Notes: generated by a model from the letters alone, not told the origin. Positions 8,153 to 16,745 are shown, counted from the first letter of the stretch. The stretch is 37,751 nt of DNA from an uncultured Collinsella sp. (GCA_902493125.1 CABUOF010000013.1:1-37751); one strand, 5' to 3'. Program-made: numbers and translations.

Positions 8153-8974
8153 ATGCCCTACCTGCTTTCCTGTGATATCCATACTCATACGATGTTCTCC
8201 GCGCATGCGTACTCAACCATTGAGGAGAACATCTATTGGGCGGCGGAGCGTGGCCTTCAGGTGCTCGGTTCCGCCGATCATTTAAGCTCGATGGTTACGC
8301 CTTGCCCCAATGACCTGCGCAGTTTCCAGTTCTTTATTAATCAGGATATCTGGCCGCGCATTTGGAGCGGCGTGCTGGTGCTCCGCGGCGCCGAGGCCGA
8401 TATCGTTTCGCTGGACGGAAGCTTGTTTGGCGAGGACATTCCCGTTTCGCTCAATATCGCCGGCGATTCGTATAGTCGTGAGCATTCGCTGTTCGATTTG
8501 GTGACGCGTAATTTGGATTATTTGGTGGCAAGCGTGCATAACCCGCAGTTTGCCGAAGGCGCGACGCTCGCCCAGACGACCGAGATGTACATCAATGCCC
8601 TGGAGCACCCCAAGGTGTTCATGCTTGGGCATACGGGGCGTTCGGGCGTGCCGTTCGATGTCGATGAGGTGCTGTTGGCGGCCAAGGCCAAGCACAAGAT
8701 TATCGAGATCAACAACCATAGCCTTGAGCACGGTGCCGACACTGAGCATTGGGCCGTATGCCGCAAGATCGCCGAGCGCTGCGCCGAGCTGGGCGTTGGC
8801 ATTGGCGTGTCGACCGATGCCCACATTGGCATGGCAATTGGCAAGCTCGACCATGCCCGCAAGATGCTCGACGAGATTCACTTCCCGTTGGATTTGATTG
8901 TGACGCGCGATCGCGAGACGCTGCTTCGCGAGATGGCGGCAGCCGGCGTCTGCGACCTGCGCAAGGGCATGTAA
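8153..8974 (+). CDS. PHP-domain phosphoesterase, YcdX type
   Basis: A 273-residue protein of the polymerase-and-histidinol-phosphatase (PHP) superfamily, with a trinuclear metal site that hydrolyses phosphoesters. Metal-ligand motifs visible are CDIHTHT (His10, His12), SADH, the acidic GAEADI, VASVHN, MLGHTGRSG, the EINNHS segment, and STDAHIG near the end. These match the YcdX-like branch rather than histidinol phosphatase HisK or DNA polymerase PHP domains. I chose ATG 8153 because CAAGGAGACCTG precedes it; the longer frame from 8009 covers a hairpin and a promoter-like segment. Substrate unknown. It ends at a strong terminator shared with the convergent methyltransferase gene. Confidence 0.88.
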   Translation: MPYLLSCDIHTHTMFSAHAYSTIEENIYWAAERGLQVLGSADHLSSMVTPCPNDLRSFQFFINQDIWPRIWSGVLVLRGAEADIVSLDGSLFGEDIPVSLNIAGDSYSREHSLFDLVTRNLDYLVASVHNPQFAEGATLAQTTEMYINALEHPKVFMLGHTGRSGVPFDVDEVLLAAKAKHKIIEINNHSLEHGADTEHWAVCRKIAERCAELGVGIGVSTDAHIGMAIGKLDHARKMLDEIHFPLDLIVTRDRETLLREMAAAGVCDLRKGM

Positions 8975-8994
8975 CGGCGTTCATAAACCAAGTG

Positions 8995-9025
8995 AAGGGG
9001 GCGGTCCAGACGGGCCGCCCCCTTT
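8995..9025. terminator. Terminator after the PHP gene
   Basis: AAGGGGGCGGTCC pairs with GGGCCGCCCCCTT across a short AGAC loop, followed by a T-rich stretch. It lies between convergent genes. Confidence 0.8.
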
Positions 9026-9039
9026 CTTGTGCCGGTGGA

Positions 9040-10488
9040 TTAGCGGCGTTCGAGGACCGCTACGGTTTCGGTGTGGTCGGTATGGGGGAACATGTCGACG
9101 GGCGTGATCTTGAGCAGGCGATAGCCTCCGTCGAGGAGCTGGTGCAGGTCGCGCTCTTGGGTCACGGGGTTACAGCTGATATAGGTGATGCGGCGCGGCT
9201 TGAGTGCGCAGGCGGCTTCGAGGAACTCGGGGGTGGAGCCGGCGCGCGGCGGGTCGATGGAAAGGACGTCGATCCGCTCGTTGTTGTCGGCAGCGTCCAG
9301 GATGTAATCGGTGGCGTCGTCGGCCATAAACCAAGCACTGCGGGTGAGTCCGTTGAGCTCGGCATTGCGACGTGCGTCGGCAATGCCGGCGGGGTTGCGC
9401 TCAACACCGAGCAGCATAATGCCGACACCTTTGTCCTGGGCATCTTTAGCTGCGCACAGGCCGATAGTTCCGCTACCGCAATAGGCATCCATGAGTACGT
9501 CACCCTGCTGCAGATCCATACCGTCAATGGCGAGTTGATAGAGCAGTTCGGTCTGCTGCGGGTTGGTCTGATAAAACGCGGTGGGGGAGATGTCGAATTC
9601 GCAACCGAGTAGCTGGTCGCGCATGCATTCGGCGCCATAGACGATACGGGTCTCCTCGCCCAAGATGGCATTTCCAGGGCGTCCGTTGATGTTCTGAGCG
9701 ACGGTGACGATATGCGGATCAAGCGCCGCGACGGCTTCAAAGAACTCCTGCGCATGCGGCAGGTCGCGCTGAGCGGTCACGAGCGTAACCATGACCTGGT
9801 CGGTACGCCAGCCGCAGCGAACGACGGCATAGCGAAGCAGCCCCAGATGCTTGTCTTCGTTAAAGGCGGGAATGTGCAGACGTTCGGCCTCGCGAGCGAT
9901 GCCGTTGAGAATCTGACGAGCGCCCGGCGCCTCAACGGGGCATTTGGGAACGGCAACGATCTTGTGCGTGCCGCGCTCAAAGAAGCCACAGCGGACAGCA
10001 CCCTCCTTACCAGGAGCAAACGGTGTGGCGGCCTTATGACGAAAACCACGCGGCGCAGGATATTTACCCGGGTCGCCCAAGGTGACGCCCATACCGCGAA
10101 TGGGGTCGACGGTTATGCCCTCACGCTCGCAAAGAGCAGCAAAAAGCTCCTCCATAGCAGTCTGCTTAGCTGCCAACTGCTTTTTATAAGGACGATTGAG
10201 CGCCGTACACCCACCACAAGCCCGCATGATGGAACAAGGCGACTTGGGATCCACGGCCTTACGCGAGGACGGAACCGAATCGTTAAGCGGGCGCTTGGGG
10301 CGAGCCTGAGGCGCCTTATCCCCGCCCCGACGAGAGCCAGAACGCTTGGTCTTAGCCCTGCTCTTGGTCGATTTGCTTTTTGCAGCTTTAGAAGACTTGG
10401 ATTTCGTAGAAGATTTCTCCTCCTTTGACCCCTCAGCCGCTTCCGCCAAAGCACGACGAGCCCTACGCTCCGCACGAGATTCTGCCAT
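9040..10488 (-). CDS. 23S rRNA (uracil-5-)-methyltransferase, RlmD/TrmA family
   Basis: A 482-residue SAM-dependent RNA m5U methyltransferase. Cysteines 85, 91 and 94 form C-x5-C-x2-C (CSIMRACGGC), with a fourth in VPKCPV, the [4Fe-4S] set of the RlmD/RlmC group. The SAM motif is LMDAYCGSGTIGL, followed by SIDPPRAG, and the catalytic cysteine is in YISCNPVT. The usual N-terminal TRAM domain is absent. In its place is an 80-residue Lys/Ser/Arg-rich, low-complexity arm that probably binds RNA. The start is ATG 10488, because the GTGGAG just before it is its ribosome site; a start at the GTG of 10500 would read that site as codons. Which uracil is modified cannot be decided. Confidence 0.9.
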   Translation of the reverse strand: MAESRAERRARRALAEAAEGSKEEKSSTKSKSSKAAKSKSTKSRAKTKRSGSRRGGDKAPQARPKRPLNDSVPSSRKAVDPKSPCSIMRACGGCTALNRPYKKQLAAKQTAMEELFAALCEREGITVDPIRGMGVTLGDPGKYPAPRGFRHKAATPFAPGKEGAVRCGFFERGTHKIVAVPKCPVEAPGARQILNGIAREAERLHIPAFNEDKHLGLLRYAVVRCGWRTDQVMVTLVTAQRDLPHAQEFFEAVAALDPHIVTVAQNINGRPGNAILGEETRIVYGAECMRDQLLGCEFDISPTAFYQTNPQQTELLYQLAIDGMDLQQGDVLMDAYCGSGTIGLCAAKDAQDKGVGIMLLGVERNPAGIADARRNAELNGLTRSAWFMADDATDYILDAADNNERIDVLSIDPPRAGSTPEFLEAACALKPRRITYISCNPVTQERDLHQLLDGGYRLLKITPVDMFPHTDHTETVAVLERR

Positions 10489-10595
10489 CAATAACTCCAC
10501 TAATTCATAAATTTAAGCTGCAAGTATTGTACCGTGCCAAGCCAGCGGACGATATGCAAGCGGTTTATTCGTGCCAGTGATAAGCCCAACGACGG

Positions 10596-10734
10596 TTGCC
10601 CGCCGCGTGAGGGGTGTGGGGGTTAAGTTTATCGCGAGTTCCGCACGAACAGGAGGCCACTTAATGTGGCCTCCGTCGTGAGCAGGACTGTAGAGCAGGA
10701 AACTTAACCCCCACACCCCTCACGCGGTGGGCAA
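10596..10734. mobile_element. 139-bp element with 35-bp inverted ends (MITE-like candidate)
   Basis: The arm at 10596-10630 matches the reverse complement of 10700-10734 at 34 of 35 bases. The 69-bp centre holds a second hairpin, GGAGGCCAC-ttaat-GTGGCCTCC at 652-674 of the 10-kb block (10652-10674), flanked by CACGA/TCGTG. So the whole unit folds as nested palindromes. It carries no ORF. It makes up much of the 338-bp gene-free stretch 10489-10826. No clear target-site duplication is visible. It could be a non-autonomous element or a large attenuator-like structure. Confidence 0.65.
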
Positions 10735-10741
10735 ACTCGCC

Positions 10742-10770
10742 TTGTGCTCTATCACGCTAGAGTGTATGAT
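10742..10770 (+). promoter_or_regulatory. Sigma-70-type promoter of the amino-acid ABC operon
   Basis: TTGTGC (10742-10747), a 17-bp spacer and TATGAT (10765-10770) lie 57 bp before the substrate-binding protein start. A small dyad CTCTA/TAGAG (10747-10762) sits between the two boxes and could be an operator. Confidence 0.6.
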
Positions 10771-10826
10771 TCTGAACGTTACATGCATCACTTTACTTAA
10801 CTAAAGTGCCATCAAGGGGGAATACC

Positions 10827-11684
10827 ATGAATACCGATATGTCTCGTCGCCAGTTTGTCGGTCTAGCCGGCTCACTTGCTACGGTGCTTGGCCTTGGCCT
10901 GGTTGGCTGTGGCGGTGCCGATAAGGGCTCTGCTGCCGGATCTACTGCGGCCAAGGATGTGAAGGGCGCCGCCGAGTCCAAGAAACTCGTGGTGGGCTTT
11001 GACAAGTCCTATCCTCCGTACGGTTTTGTGGGCGATGACGGCGAGTACACGGGCTTTGACCTTGACCTTGCCAAGGCCGTTGCCGATAAGCAAGGCTGGG
11101 ATGTCGATTACGAGGCCATCGATTGGGATGCCAAGGACACGCTGCTCAACTCCGGCGCCATCAACTGCATCTGGAACGGCTTTACCATGGAGGGTCGCGA
11201 GGACGACTACACGTTCTCCGAGCCGTACATGCTCAACGAGCAGGTACTCGTGGTCAAGAAGGATGCGGACATCAAGAGCTGGGATGATCTTGCCGGTAAG
11301 ACGGTAATCACCCAGACCGATTCCGCTGCTCAGGACGTGCTCGAGGGCGATCAGAAGGATCTGGCGGCGACGTTTGCCACGCTCGACACCATCGGCGAGT
11401 ACAACACGGCCTTTATGCAGCTCGAGAGTGGTGCGGTCGATGCCGTGGCGTGCGACCTTTCGATTGCTCAGTATCAGCTTGCCGCAAAGCCCGATGCCTA
11501 TACGCAGCTTGATAAGCCGCTGTCCAGCGAGCACTATGCCGTCGGCTTTAAGAAGGGCGACACCAAGTCGGCCGACGCCGTGACCGAGTCGCTCAAGGCG
11601 CTCTACGAGGACGGCACGGTTAAGGACCTGTGCGACAAGTACGCAGATTACGGTCTGTCCTTCGACAATTGGGTCTTGAAATAA
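10827..11684 (+). CDS. Amino-acid ABC transporter substrate-binding lipoprotein
   Basis: A 285-residue extracellular solute-binding protein, family 3 type. The N-terminus MNTDMSRRQFVGLAGS has a twin-arginine motif (SRRQF, Arg7-Arg8) followed by a hydrophobic stretch and the lipobox LVGC (Cys28). It is therefore probably exported folded by Tat and lipid-anchored. The mature part starts with KLVVGFDKSYPPYGFVGDDG and ...GFDLDLAKAVA, typical for polar amino-acid binding proteins, then WNGFTMEGREDDYTFSEPY. The ligand is not evident. The ATG at 10827 has AAGGGGG just upstream. Its stop codon overlaps the permease start by one base (TAATG), so the three genes form one operon. Confidence 0.92.
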   Translation: MNTDMSRRQFVGLAGSLATVLGLGLVGCGGADKGSAAGSTAAKDVKGAAESKKLVVGFDKSYPPYGFVGDDGEYTGFDLDLAKAVADKQGWDVDYEAIDWDAKDTLLNSGAINCIWNGFTMEGREDDYTFSEPYMLNEQVLVVKKDADIKSWDDLAGKTVITQTDSAAQDVLEGDQKDLAATFATLDTIGEYNTAFMQLESGAVDAVACDLSIAQYQLAAKPDAYTQLDKPLSSEHYAVGFKKGDTKSADAVTESLKALYEDGTVKDLCDKYADYGLSFDNWVLK

Positions 11685-12337
11685 TGTCTATTCAGGTCAT
11701 GATGCAGATGCTTGGCCAGGGATTCTTGGTCAGCTTGCAGTTGTTTGTGCTGACGCTGCTCGGGTCGATTCCGCTGGGAATCCCCGTGGCGTTCATGCGC
11801 ATGAGCAAAATTGCGCCGCTTCGCTGGATCGCGCGCATCTATATTTCGGTGATGCGCGGTACGCCGCTCATGCTACAGATGTTTGCCATCTACTTTGCCC
11901 CGTACTACGTGTTCGGCATCTCGCTCACGCCCGATTCCAAATGGACGGCGTGCGTCGTGGCGTTCATCATCAACTACGCCGGCTACTTTGCCGAGATCTA
12001 TCGCTCGGGCTTGCAGTCCATTCCGCGTGGTCAATACGAGGCAGCCGAGGTGCTGGGCTATTCGCGTATACAGACGTTTCTGTATATCGTGATGCCGCAG
12101 GTCGCCAAGCGTATTCTGCCGGCGATGGGCAACGAGATCATCACGCTGGTCAAAGACACGTCGCTGGCGTTTGCAATTGGCGTGGGTGAGATGTTCTCGA
12201 CCGCCAAGGCGCTGGTTGCCTCGCAGGTGAGCATGGTGCCGTTTGCGATTGCGGCGCTGATTTACTGGGTCTTTAACTTTGTGGTCGAGATGCTGCTGGG
12301 TGCCGCCGAAAAGAAGCTGGACTATTATCATGACTAA
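11684..12337 (+). CDS. Amino-acid ABC transporter permease
   Basis: A 217-residue inner-membrane permease of the HisM/GlnP family with about five helices. The N-terminal MQMLGQGFLVSLQLFVLTLLGSIPLGIPVAF and the segment SVMRGTPLMLQMF are family hallmarks. The EAA loop, which contacts the ATPase, is AAEVLGYSRIQTFLYIVMPQ. The start at 11684 overlaps the previous stop by one base and has little ribosome site of its own, implying translational coupling. The longer frame from 11630 lies inside the binding-protein gene. It forms the channel for the neighbouring lipoprotein and ATPase. Confidence 0.92.
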   Translation: MSIQVMMQMLGQGFLVSLQLFVLTLLGSIPLGIPVAFMRMSKIAPLRWIARIYISVMRGTPLMLQMFAIYFAPYYVFGISLTPDSKWTACVVAFIINYAGYFAEIYRSGLQSIPRGQYEAAEVLGYSRIQTFLYIVMPQVAKRILPAMGNEIITLVKDTSLAFAIGVGEMFSTAKALVASQVSMVPFAIAALIYWVFNFVVEMLLGAAEKKLDYYHD

Positions 12338-13094
12338 CTCGGTGATGAAAATCGAAAGCGCGCGCAAGGCGTTTGGTGGCAATGAGGTGCTCAAGGATAT
12401 CTCGCTCGAGGTGAAGCGCGGCGAAGTCGTGGCGATTATCGGGCCTTCGGGCGGCGGTAAGTCCACGCTGTTGCGCTGCGCTACGTTGCTCGAGACGCTC
12501 GATGGCGGCTCGCTTTCGTTTGGCGACCTTGCGGTTGCGACGGATGCGGGATCGGGTGCGGTCTATGCGAAGGGAGATGTTCCCAAGCAAGCGCGTTCGC
12601 GTTTTGGTCTGGTGTTCCAGAACTACAATCTGTTCCCGCACTATACCGTGATGAAAAACATCACCGATGCGCCGATTCGCGTGCTTAAGCGTCCGCGCGA
12701 GCAGGCGGAAGCCCGCGCTCACGAGTTGATTGCGCAAATGGGGCTGACGGGCAACGAGAACAAGGTGCCGTGTGAGCTTTCGGGCGGTCAGCAGCAGCGC
12801 GTGAGTATTGCCCGCGCCCTGGCGCTCGATCCGGAAATCTTATTCTTTGACGAGCCGACCTCGGCGCTCGACCCCGAGCTGACGGCCGAGGTGCTGCGTG
12901 TCATTAAGGACCTGGCGGCGCAGAATATGACGATGGTAATCGTGACCCACGCGATGCAGTTTGCGCGCGATGTTGCCGACCGCGTGGTCTTTATGGACGG
13001 CGGTCGTATTGTCGAGGAGGGTTCTGCCGAGCAGGTCATCGACCATCCACGCGAGCAGCGTACCCGCGAGTTCTTGAGCCGTATCGAGGGGTAG
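12330..13094 (+). CDS. Amino-acid ABC transporter ATP-binding protein
   Basis: A 254-residue ATPase that powers the importer. Walker A is GPSGGGKST, the Q-loop is VFQNYNLFPHYTVMKNI, the signature is LSGGQQQRVSIARAL, Walker B with the D-loop is ILFFDEPTSALDPEL, and the H-loop is VTHAMQFA. This is the GlnQ/HisP type. The ATG at 12330 overlaps the permease end by eight bases. An alternative ATG at 12345 would give a similar protein. An insert of about 15 residues (ATDAGSGAVYAKGDVPKQAR) lies between Walker A and the Q-loop. It is the last gene of the operon and is followed by a hairpin terminator. Confidence 0.93.
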   Translation: MTNSVMKIESARKAFGGNEVLKDISLEVKRGEVVAIIGPSGGGKSTLLRCATLLETLDGGSLSFGDLAVATDAGSGAVYAKGDVPKQARSRFGLVFQNYNLFPHYTVMKNITDAPIRVLKRPREQAEARAHELIAQMGLTGNENKVPCELSGGQQQRVSIARALALDPEILFFDEPTSALDPELTAEVLRVIKDLAAQNMTMVIVTHAMQFARDVADRVVFMDGGRIVEEGSAEQVIDHPREQRTREFLSRIEG

Positions 13095-13131
13095 GCTCAG
13101 CTATTTACCCAACAATTAATTGACGCGAAGC

Positions 13132-13167
13132 CGCCGCAGGTCATACGGCCTGCGGCGACATTTTATT
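13132..13167 (+). terminator. Terminator after the ABC operon
   Basis: CGCCGCAGG (13132-13140) pairs with CCTGCGGCG (13149-13157), followed by ACATTTTATTT. The rest of the 310-bp gap to 13405 shows only one small hairpin, GTCGGC/GCCGAC at 13305-13322, before the next ribosome site. Confidence 0.75.
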
Positions 13168-13404
13168 TGCATCGGCGGGGTCCAATAATCGCCTCGCATG
13201 CGTTCTCCTTCCTCTCGCCGCCTGTATCCATACGTGCGCCGAAAGGTGTGCATGGACAGTCGCCCGTGAGGGTAGGGTGGTGGCATAGGACATTTGGAGG
13301 GTGAGTCGGCTCGGTTGCCGACCATGCTGCTCCCGGGACGGCACCGACCGCGAACTCTCCCCGTTGGCGTCGCGCATTGCGCGCGGCCCTGCAAGGAGGT
13401 CATC

Positions 13405-15480
13405 ATGGGTGCTCCCAAGACCGGCAATGTAAGGAACGTGGTGCTCGTAGGCCAAGGCGGGGTGGGCAAGACTTCACTCGCCGAGGCCATGCTCCACCTT
13501 TCCGGCAAGACCGCCCGCCTGGGCGGCCACGACGGCACCAAGCCCACGCTCGACTATGACCCCGAAGAGGTCAAGCGTTCGTTCTCCATCTCGACGACCA
13601 TCGCGCCGATCGACTGGAAGGGCGCCCGCATCAACGTGCTCGATGCCCCGTGCTATCCCGATTTTATCGGCGACGCCTTTGCCGCGATGAGCGTTTGCGA
13701 GACGGCTCTGTTTGTGGTCGACGCCGAGGCCGGCCCGCAGCCTACGACCGTCAAGCTTTGGTATGCGGCGGAGGACCTGCGCCTGGCGCGTGCGGTGTTC
13801 GTGAACCGCCTGTCGCGCTCCGAGGCCAGCTTTACGACCACCATGGACCTGCTGCAGGAGCGCTTTGGCACGCGCCTGGGCGCCGTGACCCTTCCCTGGG
13901 GCGAGGGCGAGGACTTTGACGGCATCATCGACCTCGTGCGCATGAAGGCGCGCCATTGCAACGGCACCGAAGCCGTTGAGTCGGAGATTCCCGAGGAGTA
14001 TCGTGCCCAGGCCGAGGAGGCCCACGACCATCTGTGCGAGCTGGTGGCCGAGGCTGACGATGAACTGATGATGAAGTACTTGGAAGGCGAGGAGACGCTG
14101 ACGCAGGAGGAGCTTGAAGGCCTGCTGTCGAAGGCGATCGCCGAGCGCATCTTTGTGCCGGTCTTTGCGGGCGATTGCATTAAGGAGCAGGGCGTCAACT
14201 CGCTGATGGACGACATCGCCACATACTTCCCGGCGCCGACCGACTACGGCGAGATGCCGCTTATCGACGGCGATTCGCTCAAGATTTCAAGCGACGATGA
14301 TCGTCCGGTGGCGTTTGTGTTTAAGACCCTGGCCGATCCGCAGCAGGGTCGCATCAGCTTTATTAAGGTGCTGACGGGTACGCTTGAGCCGGGCCTTGAG
14401 CTGGTCAACGCGCGCACGCGCAAGGGCGACCGTCTGGCTCACCTGTATGTGATGTGCGGCCGCGACATGACCGAGGTCGGTCACGCCTATGCCGGCGACA
14501 TTATCGTGGCACCCAAGCTGGCGGCCGAGACGGGCGATACGCTCTCGATTACCGGCAAGGTCGAGGCTGCGGCGTTTAAGTTCCCCAACTCGCAGTACCG
14601 CATCGCCATCGAGGCCGAGAATCGCGGCGACGAAGAGAAGCTCTACACGTTTATCGAGAAGGCCTGCAAGGCCGATCCGACCATGAGCATCGATCGTGAC
14701 GAGGAGACGGGCCAGACCATTATCTCCGCCGTTGGTGAGGCGCAGGTTTCGGTGCTGCTCAACCGTTTGGAGGATCGCACCAAGGTCGTGGCCAAGAGCG
14801 TGCCGATCCGCATTCCGTATCGCGAGACCATTCGCCGTACGGCAAGCGCGCAGGGCCGCCACAAGAAACAGACTGGCGGTGCCGGTCAGTATGGCGACTG
14901 CTGGCTGCGCGTTGAGCCGCTCATTGGGCCCGACGGCACGAGCGATGGCTATGAGTTTGTAGACGAGGTCGTGGGTGGCCGCATCCCGCGCTCGCTCATC
15001 CCCGCCGTGGACAAGGGTGTCCAGGAGACCATGAAGGACGGCATCATTGCCGGCTACCCGCTCACGGGCATTCGCGTGGCTGTGTACGACGGCTCGTATC
15101 ACAGCGTCGACTCCAACGAGATGGCGTTCCGCGCGGCGGCTCGCATCGGCCTGCGCAAGGCGTGCGCCGATGCCGACCCGGTGGTGCTGGAGCCCATCGA
15201 GGAAATCACGGTGACTATTCCCGAAAGCTACGCCGGCGCTGTGATGGGCGACATCTCGGCATCGCGCGGTCGCGTGACGGGTATGGAGACCGATGAGCGC
15301 GGCGACACCGTGGTCATTGCCCAGGCGCCGCTGGCAGAGCTGACGGATTATTCGACGCGCCTGCGCTCTATCACGCGCGGCACGGGTGACTTTACCATGA
15401 AGCCCGCTGGCTACGAGCAGGTTCCCTACGATGTTCAGGCCAAGCTGGTCGAGCGCTATGAGGAGGGCCGCGCCAAGTAG
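13405..15480 (+). CDS. EF-G-like translation-factor GTPase with altered G motifs
   Basis: A 691-residue protein with the EF-G domain order: G domain, domain II, III, IV and V. It resembles the EF-G-like (FusA2/EF-G2) group rather than the housekeeping factor. G1 is GQGGVGKT (16-23). The G3 motif, DTPGHVDF in EF-G, reads DAPCYPDF (80-87), so the glycine and the catalytic histidine are replaced by Cys and Tyr. The base-specificity motif NKxD reads NRLS (134-137). Domain IV starts VPIRIPYRETIRRT and retains KKQTGGAGQYGDCWLRVEP. Domain V has EPIEEITVTIPESYAGAVMGDIS. The ATG at 13405 has AAGGAGG at good spacing. A stand-alone gene with its own terminator. Role unknown; relatives are poor ribosomal GTPases. 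Confidence 0.88.
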   Translation: MGAPKTGNVRNVVLVGQGGVGKTSLAEAMLHLSGKTARLGGHDGTKPTLDYDPEEVKRSFSISTTIAPIDWKGARINVLDAPCYPDFIGDAFAAMSVCETALFVVDAEAGPQPTTVKLWYAAEDLRLARAVFVNRLSRSEASFTTTMDLLQERFGTRLGAVTLPWGEGEDFDGIIDLVRMKARHCNGTEAVESEIPEEYRAQAEEAHDHLCELVAEADDELMMKYLEGEETLTQEELEGLLSKAIAERIFVPVFAGDCIKEQGVNSLMDDIATYFPAPTDYGEMPLIDGDSLKISSDDDRPVAFVFKTLADPQQGRISFIKVLTGTLEPGLELVNARTRKGDRLAHLYVMCGRDMTEVGHAYAGDIIVAPKLAAETGDTLSITGKVEAAAFKFPNSQYRIAIEAENRGDEEKLYTFIEKACKADPTMSIDRDEETGQTIISAVGEAQVSVLLNRLEDRTKVVAKSVPIRIPYRETIRRTASAQGRHKKQTGGAGQYGDCWLRVEPLIGPDGTSDGYEFVDEVVGGRIPRSLIPAVDKGVQETMKDGIIAGYPLTGIRVAVYDGSYHSVDSNEMAFRAAARIGLRKACADADPVVLEPIEEITVTIPESYAGAVMGDISASRGRVTGMETDERGDTVVIAQAPLAELTDYSTRLRSITRGTGDFTMKPAGYEQVPYDVQAKLVERYEEGRAK

Positions 15481-15514
15481 CGTGTGGTTTTGCCTGCAAT
15501 GTGGACGCTGACGA

Positions 15515-15550
15515 AAAGGCCGCCCTGGGTAATCCAGGGCGGCCTTTTTT
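15515..15550 (+). terminator. Terminator after the EF-G-like gene
   Basis: AAAGGCCGCCCTGG (15515-15528) pairs with CCAGGGCGGCCTTT (15534-15547) and continues into a T6 run. Confidence 0.9.
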
Positions 15551-15609
15551 GATCCCATGGGGACGGAGGAAAACGAATCATTTTTGGGTTACGGGCGGTG
15601 CGGTCGGCA

Positions 15610-16593
15610 CTAGTCTCCGGATGCCTGGTTGCGGCCGGTGGCGTAGTCGATCTGCACGTGCGGCTGCAGGTTGTAGCAGTACACGTGGAAGCAGAGGGTC
15701 TTGCCGTGGTCCTCGACCGATTGCGCCTCAAGGCGCACGCCGCGGCAGACAAGTTCCTCTTCGTTATACATGGGCGTGACACGGTAGAGCACGTGGTTGC
15801 CCGTCTCGCGGATGTAGCCGAGAATCTGCTCCTCAAACGGCAGCATGCCTGTCTCGTTGAGATAACGCGTGCCGGTGAGGAGATTCTTGCGGTTGGCGTT
15901 TTCGCCGCAGAGCGACCAGGCGATGAGATGGCAGCGGTTGTAGAGGCTCTGGCCCGGAATAAAGTCGTAGCGCTGCTGGCGCCATCCAGCGGGATGGATA
16001 CGCGAGATATCGCCGCGCTCGCCTTGACCGAGTGATTCGGGGCCCACGCAGGCGAGCGCTTTGCGGGTGCGGCCCAGGCTGTCAAGCTTGGAGAACTTCT
16101 TAAAGCAACCCTCTTCTGTAGCGCGCTCGTATTCATCGAGCGTGAATGATGGTGTGCCGAGCGGGTGCGTGCTGTCGGCGCGCAGGGCAACGTAGGGGTT
16201 GCCGGCGTAGTCGGGAATGCTGCTGAGATAAACACCGCGGGCGCGGTTGAGGTCGGGGTTTTCGACCTCGTCGATGGGGGTGGCGGCGCTGTCCGCGGAA
16301 GCGCCGTCGCCGGTGTCGGTTGTGGCGGAATCGGAGCCATCGCCAGAGTCCTGGCTGTTTTGAGGGTCCGGGGAGCTCGCCGTTCCTGATTCGAGCCGAT
16401 CGACCAGGTCCGCCTCGTCGTCGGTGCGGCTGGGACTTTCGTTTTGTTTTTCGGCCAGAGCTGCCGCCTGTTCATCACTTTGCGGCGACAACAACTTGGG
16501 CGCTCCGTCGAGCGACCCTGTGAACAGCGCAAACCCCAGCACCACGGCGGCGCCGATGGAAAGTACTTGCTTGTAGGCGGACTTGCGCGACAT
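15610..16593 (-). CDS. Secreted DNA/RNA non-specific endonuclease
   Basis: A 327-residue protein of the DNA/RNA non-specific endonuclease (beta-beta-alpha-metal) family, related to EndA-type nucleases. Residues 11-27 are a hydrophobic signal or anchor segment. Residues about 31-115 are a Ser/Asp/Glu/Ala-rich disordered linker. The catalytic domain begins near 120. The metal-finger motif is YNRCHLIAWSLCGENANRKNLLTG: His222 is the likely general base and an Asn in ENANRKN the likely metal ligand. GRTRKALACVGPESL and GDISRIHPAGW precede it. The start at 16593 has AGGAG upstream. It acts outside the cell, probably tethered, to digest nucleic acid; a nutrient or DNA-uptake role is inference. It is convergent with the EF-G-like gene. 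Confidence 0.88.
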   Translation of the reverse strand: MSRKSAYKQVLSIGAAVVLGFALFTGSLDGAPKLLSPQSDEQAAALAEKQNESPSRTDDEADLVDRLESGTASSPDPQNSQDSGDGSDSATTDTGDGASADSAATPIDEVENPDLNRARGVYLSSIPDYAGNPYVALRADSTHPLGTPSFTLDEYERATEEGCFKKFSKLDSLGRTRKALACVGPESLGQGERGDISRIHPAGWRQQRYDFIPGQSLYNRCHLIAWSLCGENANRKNLLTGTRYLNETGMLPFEEQILGYIRETGNHVLYRVTPMYNEEELVCRGVRLEAQSVEDHGKTLCFHVYCYNLQPHVQIDYATGRNQASGD

Positions 16594-16745
16594 TGCGGCT
16601 CCTGGATGGACGGTTGGGAATCTACCAGTCTAGCAGGAGCCGGCAGGGGCCGTTCTGTCGAACAAATACTCAAGATTTGGGATAGACGCTACTGATTCAT
16701 TTGCCTCATATGGAGCTGCGGTGGTTGTGTATGTGGGGCTATTTT

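Noticed and set aside
14287..15558. 423-codon open frame on the minus strand
   Set aside because: Antisense to the EF-G-like gene; open only because of high-GC codon use.
15456..16673. 405-codon open frame on the minus strand next to the nuclease
   Set aside because: A frame-shifted shadow of the nuclease gene on the same strand; the true frame (15610-16593) has a ribosome site, signal segment and catalytic motif.
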